Made by a program: the position numbers and the translations under genes. Below the pieces are notes generated by a model that searched no databases, had not been told where the DNA came from, and worked only from the letters and a program-made list of their open reading frames with translations. A stretch of 64,000 nt of DNA from JADLCX01 sp964630785. GTDB taxonomy: Bacteria; Planctomycetota; Phycisphaerae; Phycisphaerales; UBA1924. Location of the stretch: NCBI GenBank assembly GCA_964630785.1, contig CAZVZG010000019.1, positions 22,643-86,642 on the forward strand, read 5' to 3'. Positions 59,177 through 64,000 of the stretch are shown here, piece by piece; position 1 is the first letter of the stretch; each line of letters starts with the position of its first letter.

Positions 59177-59211
59177 CACTCCTCACTCATCACTCCTCAC
59201 TCCTCACTCCC
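59177..59211 (+). repeat. Heptamer array (CACTCCT)
   Basis: Five units: CACTCCT, CACTCAT, CACTCCT, CACTCCT, CACTCCC. The unit set is the same as in the array at 58052-58086. It ends 31 bp before the lpxA start. Confidence 0.75.
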
Positions 59212-59242
59212 CAGCCCCCCGCCCAACCTACCCTTCGGGCCC

Positions 59243-60118
59243 ATGCCCACGGACACGTCCACCCGCCCCCGCGTCCATCCCACCGCCGAGGTCTCGCCCG
59301 AGTGCGAGCTGGGCGAGGGGGTGGAGGTCGGGCCCTACTGCGTGCTGCGCGGGCGGGTCACGCTGGGGCCGGGCGTGCGGCTGTTGGGGAACAACTACGT
59401 GCAGGCCGGGGGCGGGCCCGTGGCGATCGGGGCCCGCACCGTCGTTTATCCCTTCGCGTGCATCGGGTTTGAGCCCCAGGACTACAAGTTCGCCCCCGGC
59501 AGCCCCACCGCGGGCGTCGTGGTCGGCGAAGACTGCCTGATCCGCGAGCACGCGACCATCCACGCCGCGAGCAACAACCACACGCCCACGCGGATCGGCA
59601 ACAAGGTGTTCATGATGGTGAACACCCACGTCGCGCACGACGGATGGGTCGGCGACAACGTCGTCATGGTCAACGGGGCGGGCCTGGCCGGGCACGGGGT
59701 GATCGAGGACAACGTGACTTTGGGCGGGAACGCGGTCATCCACCAGTTCTGCCGGCTCGGGCGGCTGGTGATGATGTCGGGGGACTGCGCCGTGAGCCTG
59801 GACGTGCCGCCCTTTTGCATGGTGAACGAGCGGAACCGCCTGGGCGGGCTCAACACCGTGGGCCTGCGGCGGAGCGGGATGCCGCGTGAGCACATTACTG
59901 AACTGCGGCGGGCGTTCCGCGACCTGCTCAGGAACCCCCTGCCGCGGTCGGAGGTGATCGCGGGGCTGGAGGCGCGCGGGCGCGACTGCCCGCCGATCGC
60001 CGAGATGGCCCGATTCATCGCCCAGAGCAAGCGGGGCATCTGCCCGGGCATGGGCAAGCCCCCGCGCGGCTCGGCGAAGGGCGGCGGGGCGGAGGTTGAG
60101 GGCGACGCGGCCGAGTGA
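59243..60118 (+). CDS. lpxA: LpxA, UDP-N-acetylglucosamine acyltransferase
   Basis: A 291-residue left-handed beta-helix enzyme with hexapeptide repeats. The catalytic His is His132 in NTHVAHDG; the flanking motifs GNNHTPTRIG-like (SNNHTPTRIGN) and VNGAGLAGHGVIED follow the LpxA pattern. The C-terminal helices (RRAFRDLLRNPLPRSEV) are present. LpxA starts lipid A synthesis, so this organism probably makes LPS. LpxC, LpxD and FabZ are not in the window. The C-terminal tail is Gly-rich. It is 18 bp from the next gene and probably co-transcribed with it. Confidence 0.9.
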   Translation: MPTDTSTRPRVHPTAEVSPECELGEGVEVGPYCVLRGRVTLGPGVRLLGNNYVQAGGGPVAIGARTVVYPFACIGFEPQDYKFAPGSPTAGVVVGEDCLIREHATIHAASNNHTPTRIGNKVFMMVNTHVAHDGWVGDNVVMVNGAGLAGHGVIEDNVTLGGNAVIHQFCRLGRLVMMSGDCAVSLDVPPFCMVNERNRLGGLNTVGLRRSGMPREHITELRRAFRDLLRNPLPRSEVIAGLEARGRDCPPIAEMARFIAQSKRGICPGMGKPPRGSAKGGGAEVEGDAAE

Positions 60119-60136
60119 ACGCGGTATGCTCAGGCC

Positions 60137-61090
60137 ATGCCGATCAGGGTTGGCCGCGAGGAAGGGTGCTGCGCCGTGCCTGCGGAGGACGGCGCCCACC
60201 TGCGCGTGCTGGCCAGCGGCTCGGCGGGCAACTGCTCGGTGCTGGTGATGCGGCGTGAGGGGCGGACGCGGGCCGTGCTGCTGGACCTGGGCCTCTCGCC
60301 CCGCCGAACGTGGCGCTTACTCGCGGAGATGGGGATCGGGCCGCACCAGGTGGACGGCGCGCTCGTGACGCACCTGGATTCGGACCACGCGCGGGAGACC
60401 TGGCGCACGCAGATGCCCCCGCACGCCCGCGTGTACATGCACCACGGCCACGCCGAGCGCGTGCGCGGCGGCCGGTGGCCGGTCGAGGGCTTCGACGGGC
60501 CGTTCCGGATCGACCCCGAGGTTCGTGTGCTCCCCTGGATGATGTCGCACGATGAGGCGGGCGTGGCCACGTTCCGCATCGAGTTCACCGGATCGCTCGC
60601 GCCGGGGCGCGGGCGCGCGTCGCTGGGCTTCGCCACCGACCTGGGGCGCGTGGACGCCGGGCTGGTGGACCACTTCCGCGGCGGGGCGGGAGCAAACGAC
60701 GAGCCGGTGGACGTCTTGGCGATCGAATCCAACTACTGCCCCGCCATGCAGCGGGCCAGCAACCGCCCGGAGCAGCTCAAGCAACGGATCATGGGCGGCC
60801 GCGGGCACCTGAGCAACCAGGAGGCCCTCAGCGCGGCGCTGCAGATCGAGCCGCGGGAGCATTTGGTGCTGCTGCACCTCTCGCGCGAGTGCAACGACCC
60901 GTCCGTGGTCGCGCCGCTGCACGCCGGGGCCGACTACGCGCTGACAATCACCTCGCAGGAAGAGCCCAGCCGCTGGGTGCGGATCGGTTCGCCCGAGCCC
61001 CGCCCGCGCCGTGAGCGCCCGGAGGTCGTCGGCAGGCCGCGACCGGCCCGCCCGCTCACGCTCTTTGGTTCCTCCGGGCCGGGAACCTGA
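60137..61090 (+). CDS. WalJ/YycJ-like metallo-beta-lactamase-fold hydrolase
   Basis: A 317-residue MBL-fold protein. The N-terminal LASGSAGNC strand and the late GRGHLSNQ motif are characteristic of the WalJ/YycJ group. The metal motif reads HLDSDH at 79-84, where the family has HxHxDH, so the second His is Asp81. YycJ is thought to be a 5'-3' DNA nuclease acting in genome maintenance. With an altered ligand the metal binding may differ. A Pro/Arg-rich tail closes the protein. It follows lpxA by 18 bp. Confidence 0.77.
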   Translation: MPIRVGREEGCCAVPAEDGAHLRVLASGSAGNCSVLVMRREGRTRAVLLDLGLSPRRTWRLLAEMGIGPHQVDGALVTHLDSDHARETWRTQMPPHARVYMHHGHAERVRGGRWPVEGFDGPFRIDPEVRVLPWMMSHDEAGVATFRIEFTGSLAPGRGRASLGFATDLGRVDAGLVDHFRGGAGANDEPVDVLAIESNYCPAMQRASNRPEQLKQRIMGGRGHLSNQEALSAALQIEPREHLVLLHLSRECNDPSVVAPLHAGADYALTITSQEEPSRWVRIGSPEPRPRRERPEVVGRPRPARPLTLFGSSGPGT

Positions 61091-61093
61091 TCG

Positions 61094-61981
61094 GTGCGCT
61101 CCGTCGCGTCCCAGAGCCCGCCCACGCCCAGACGCAAGGCCGAGGCCCGGCGCCCCCCACGCCCGCGCCGCGCGTCGCTGGGCCGGCTGGCCCGCCGCTG
61201 GGCCCACCGATTGCGCCGCTGGCTGGGCGTGCGGCGCGGGTTCGCCGTCGACGGCGTGTATTACAAAGAGCTTTCGCCCGAATCGCTCCAGCGGGCGCTC
61301 TCCAAGCGCGGCCCGGGCCACAAGGACTACCGGGTCACGTTTCCCGATCGGAGCAAGCAGGTCGTCCGCTGCTCGCGCGAGCGTGTCTTCGCCGACCTGA
61401 TGGGGCCGGTCGGTGTGGACCGTCTCGAGCAACTCCTGCCGCTGGTACGCCCCGGCGCGAGGGTGCTGGAGTTCGGGTCGGGCACCGGGTACCGCGCCCA
61501 CTGGCTGAGCTTCGTCGTCGGCCCGTCGGGCGGCGTCGTGGCACTCTCTGAAAACCCCGAAGACGTGGCGTTCGCGCAGCGCCGGTACACACGTGCCAAC
61601 ATCGCGTTCGAGCAGGCCGATGGGTTCGCGCTGGCGGGAGAGACCGACGGCGCGTTCGACGGCGTGGTCGTTCTCGCGCCACCGCCGGACCAGGCCATGC
61701 GGGAAACGTTGCTCGCGGAGCTCTGGCGGCTCACGGGCGCGGGCGGCGTGATGCTCGTGGGCCTGAGCGGGACGGAGGACGCGAGGCTGGGCGCCGCGCT
61801 GGCGCGACTGGCCCGCGAGTGCGGCGCGGAACTGCGCGTTCGGGCCGAGCCCGACCGGCCCGGCGAAGCGCTGCTCATCAAGCCGCAGCCCGAGGAAAGC
61901 CGCGATCGTCAGCCCCGAGGCGAATCCATGCCGCCCCCCTCCCCCCCGACCACAGGACCGGAGACGGGCTCGCCCGGTTGA
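61094..61981 (+). CDS. SAM-dependent methyltransferase, protein-L-isoaspartate O-methyltransferase-like
   Basis: A 295-residue class I methyltransferase. The SAM motif VLEFGSGTGY is near residue 124 and a second motif at GVVVLAPPPDQ. The arrangement ERVFADLMGPVGVDRLEQLLPLV before motif I resembles Pcm proteins, but the family's diagnostic Ser-His motif is not clear. The N-terminus is very Arg-rich. GTG at 61094 is the start, 3 bases after the previous stop. The last 73 bp overlap the end of the convergent glycosyltransferase, so one of the two ends may be overextended. Confidence 0.6.
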   Translation: MRSVASQSPPTPRRKAEARRPPRPRRASLGRLARRWAHRLRRWLGVRRGFAVDGVYYKELSPESLQRALSKRGPGHKDYRVTFPDRSKQVVRCSRERVFADLMGPVGVDRLEQLLPLVRPGARVLEFGSGTGYRAHWLSFVVGPSGGVVALSENPEDVAFAQRRYTRANIAFEQADGFALAGETDGAFDGVVVLAPPPDQAMRETLLAELWRLTGAGGVMLVGLSGTEDARLGAALARLARECGAELRVRAEPDRPGEALLIKPQPEESRDRQPRGESMPPPSPPTTGPETGSPG

Positions 61982-62934
61982 GCCGCGAATCGGGGCGCTT
62001 CGCCCGATCGAAGGAGCCCCGCCAACTCGCGCCACCCATCAAGCCGGCCCGCCCGCTGGTGCAGCCGCAGGAATCGCCGGCGCGGCCGCCACTCGAACAG
62101 GCAAGTCCGGCGGAACGCCGTCACCGCCCGCAACGTCCGGGCCTCCAGCCATTCGGGGCCCGGACGCCCGGCCCGCATCCACTCGACGAAGGGTTCGGAA
62201 CGTCCGATGCCGCGAAGCAGGCGGGCGAGGTACTCGCGCCGCTGACGACTCGGCGGGATGAGGTGCTCAACCCGTGCCGCGGGCTCGTACCAGAGGTCCC
62301 AGCCCGCGGCCCTCAGACGTACGCACAGCTCGGTATCGCCGCCGGACACGAGCGAAGCGCCGGTGCGATCGCTCATCACGGCCCGAGCGAGCCAGCCGGT
62401 CTGTTCGACGGCGCTCCGGCGGAGCACGATCGCCGCGCCGACAAGAAACTCGCGATCGCCGTCGAGCCGGCGCGCCGCAAGCCCGTGATCCTGCTGGGCC
62501 AGTTGCGTGGCGCAGGCGCAGGCCAGACGGCTCGGCCGCTGCTCCCATCGCAACGTGACCCGCCCGCCGGCGGCTCCCACACGAGGAGCTCTGTCGAAGC
62601 ACGCCAGGCACGCGCTCGCCCAAGCGGTATCCACCAGGCAGTCATCGTCCACGAACGCGACCAGCGGCTCGTCGGTCTCGATCAGGACCCGCCGGCGTGC
62701 GGCCGAGAGACCCTGCTCCGGCTCGGCGACAACCTGCACGGGGATACCGGCCGCAGTCCGCGCGAACTCCCGCACGCGCTGGGCCGTGCCGTCGGTGCAG
62801 TTGTTGTCCACAACCACCACGCGGGTGACTCGCCCGCCGGCGGTGTCAAGGGCCGCGAGCGTGGCGAGCGTGTCGAGCAGCTTCGGCCCGCGGTTGAACG
62901 TGCACACGCCGATGGCGAGCCGATCACCGCCCAT
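61909..62934 (-). CDS. Family 2 glycosyltransferase
   Basis: A 341-residue GT-A fold transferase. AIGVCTFNRG opens the nucleotide-binding strand, VVDNNCTDGT is the first acidic pair and FVDDDC holds the DxD. A later segment GGDTELCVRLRAAGWDL matches the acceptor-side GGEDxE/D-like block. Substrate unknown. It overlaps the upstream second glycosyltransferase by 11 bp and so is part of the same transcript. The C-terminal 25 residues are Gly/Pro-rich and overlap the convergent methyltransferase. Confidence 0.83.
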   Translation of the reverse strand: MGGDRLAIGVCTFNRGPKLLDTLATLAALDTAGGRVTRVVVVDNNCTDGTAQRVREFARTAAGIPVQVVAEPEQGLSAARRRVLIETDEPLVAFVDDDCLVDTAWASACLACFDRAPRVGAAGGRVTLRWEQRPSRLACACATQLAQQDHGLAARRLDGDREFLVGAAIVLRRSAVEQTGWLARAVMSDRTGASLVSGGDTELCVRLRAAGWDLWYEPAARVEHLIPPSRQRREYLARLLRGIGRSEPFVEWMRAGRPGPEWLEARTLRAVTAFRRTCLFEWRPRRRFLRLHQRAGRLDGWRELAGLLRSGEAPRFAAQPGEPVSGPVVGGEGGGMDSPRG

Positions 62935-63850
62935 GGACCGCTCCCGGTGCGGTGGGCGGGCGCGTCAGCAGCGAACGCAGGGCCGACCGCACCCGCGCCT
63001 TGAACGGCACGGCCCAGCCGCGGGCCCGGGCGGCGTCGAGGAGCCGCGACACCATCACCCGATCCGCGCCGGCCTTGGCGGCCTGATTGACCAGCCACAC
63101 GGTGGAGGCCCGCCAGTGCTGCTCTGCGCGGACGGTCGCCGTGACGCCGATCGGTAGGTGCCGATCGAGCAGCGTCAGGTGATCGGCGATGCGTCGGTCG
63201 ATGTTCCTGACCGAGGTCAGGTTGTCGCCCGTGTCCACACGATGGACAAGCACCGCGGGCACGCTGCTGACGCAGACCGGCCCCGCGTCGGCGGCATGCC
63301 GGATGAAGTCACGGTCCTCACCGATCCGGATGGACTGGTCAAATCGGATCGTGCCGAGCCGCTCGCGGTCGGCCATCAGGCCGGGCGTGCCGAAGAGCGC
63401 AATCGGCATGAAGGCATCGTTCGGATCGGGTAACGGACGATCGGCGAGTTCGGGTGGTGTGTCAAACATCCTGCGCCGGCCGTCCTCGCGGACCTCCTCC
63501 CGCTGTCCTTGCACCAGCACGGCGCGGAATCGCCGGGCCAACTTCGGGAGAGCACGCACACCCTCGGCGATCAGTTCGTCATCGTCGTCGAGGAACAGAA
63601 CCCACGGAGCGGTCGCCGAATCGAGGCCGCGATTCCGAGCCGCGGACGGCCCGCTGTTGGCTTGCCGCACGACGCGCACGCACGGATCGAGCCCTCTGAG
63701 CGCGTCGGCGTCGACCGGCACGCGAGACCCGTCATCGACCACCACGACCGAGGCCACGTCCGGGCAGGACAACGCGCTCCGCACGGCCCGGGTGAGCCGC
63801 GCCGGGGGTGCGTTGAACGTGGGGATGACGACGTCGATCTCCGGCTGCAC
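62924..63850 (-). CDS. Family 2 glycosyltransferase
   Basis: A 308-residue GT-A fold transferase. The N-terminus reads IDVVIPTFNAP; the acidic motif is VVVDDGS, followed by ANSGPSAARNRGLD and LFLDDDDE with the metal-binding Asp residues. The later segment IRIGEDRDFIRHA supplies the GED motif for acceptor binding. It precedes the other GT2 gene with an 11-bp overlap. Two adjacent GT2 genes suggest a polysaccharide or glycoprotein pathway whose other genes lie outside. Confidence 0.86.
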   Translation of the reverse strand: MQPEIDVVIPTFNAPPARLTRAVRSALSCPDVASVVVVDDGSRVPVDADALRGLDPCVRVVRQANSGPSAARNRGLDSATAPWVLFLDDDDELIAEGVRALPKLARRFRAVLVQGQREEVREDGRRRMFDTPPELADRPLPDPNDAFMPIALFGTPGLMADRERLGTIRFDQSIRIGEDRDFIRHAADAGPVCVSSVPAVLVHRVDTGDNLTSVRNIDRRIADHLTLLDRHLPIGVTATVRAEQHWRASTVWLVNQAAKAGADRVMVSRLLDAARARGWAVPFKARVRSALRSLLTRPPTAPGAVHGR

Positions 63851-63979
63851 GCGCGTCCCGGGTGGTCGCCCCCCCTCCCCACTCCATCATAGGGAAACCG
63901 GGAAAAAGGCCCGGAACGGCGTGGGAGACTGCGAAACCGCGACGATCCCGGAAACCCCCGCGCCTATCCTCTCACCCGA

Positions 63980-64000
63980 ATGTCCAAGCCCGCCAACCCC
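63980..64000 (+). CDS. Possible start of a gene running out of the window
   Basis: ATG at 63980 opens a frame (MSKPANP) that reaches the window edge. The upstream 129 bp separate it from the divergent glycosyltransferase and could hold promoters. Only seven codons are visible, so this is a weak call. Confidence 0.3.

Larger units (their letters stand above)
58845..59242. other. Repeat-filled intergenic region before lpxA
   Basis: This 398-bp gap holds palindromic elements C and D (58847-58952 and 58991-59100), a GGTAAGC heptamer array and a CACTCCT heptamer array. I find no open reading frame with coding character. The lpxA start follows immediately. Confidence 0.75.

Noticed and set aside
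1..64000. tRNA or rRNA genes
   Set aside because: No stretch with a T-loop GGTTCGA-type core and matching stems, and no rRNA sequence, was seen; a covariance search would be decisive.

Overview
The window is one contiguous piece of a very G+C-rich bacterial chromosome. Several traits together suggest a planctomycete, most likely of the Phycisphaerae: a complete flagellar operon with sigma-54 regulators, lipoproteins and an LpxA (so a diderm envelope), a pseudopilin of the planctomycete FTLVE type, an RDD/TPR envelope block, and many tandem or palindromic intergenic repeats. The assignment rests on gene content and recall only. I saw no rRNA, tRNA, CRISPR array, IS element or complete prophage.

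Layout. (1) 0-0.8 kb: the end of a large, probably secreted protein, closed by a strong hairpin. (2) 0.8-18.3 kb, minus strand: a flagellar supercluster. In transcription order it reads FlgN-like chaperone, histidine kinase, sigma-54 response regulator, flgB, flgC, fliE, fliF, fliG, fliH, fliI, fliJ, a MotE-like protein, fliK, flgD, a flagellar operon protein, flgE, a divergent MotA-like protein, fliL. A good -24/-12 element sits upstream of flgB, directly after the regulator that would use it. (3) 18.3-24.7 kb, minus: an envelope block with a giant TPR protein, an RDD membrane protein, a LolA-like lipoprotein and a small conserved protein. (4) 25-43 kb: a carbon and amino-acid metabolism region. 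It holds an ATP-citrate-lyase-like pair, an HD-domain protein, an ArsR/AHSA1 pair with a clear double operator, a C39-like membrane protease, a NapH-like Fe-S protein fused to TPRs, a saccharopine dehydrogenase, tryptophanase, a fungal-type homoaconitase, a histidine kinase, an OPT transporter and an isocitrate/homoisocitrate dehydrogenase. (5) 42.8-45.4 kb, minus: a tight four-gene module (pseudopilin, Cys-rich membrane protein, bitopic membrane protein, MauE/DoxX-like protein) with no function I can name. (6) 45.5-54.7 kb: a decayed TMEM175-type channel, a lipoprotein, and a run of single enzymes (DinB, epimerase, monooxygenase-like, MmgE/PrpD, GT32, cyanophycinase-like, zinc peptidase, M29 aminopeptidase). 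(7) 54.7-59.2 kb: lipB, an OLD-family ATPase/TOPRIM nuclease and a small Fn3-like protein, set among dense repeats. (8) 59.2-64 kb: lpxA, a WalJ-like hydrolase, a methyltransferase and two GT2 glycosyltransferases.

The points most worth follow-up are these. The repeat landscape at 54.7-59.2 kb combines a family of ~105 bp palindromes with two loop types, a 21-bp alternating hairpin array, and heptamer arrays, one of which has entered a coding region. The pseudopilin/MauE module is unexplained. The co-occurrence of homoaconitase, saccharopine dehydrogenase and an IDH/HICDH-family enzyme hints at an alpha-aminoadipate-type lysine route. The ArsR gene appears to have a leaderless promoter covered by two near-identical operators.
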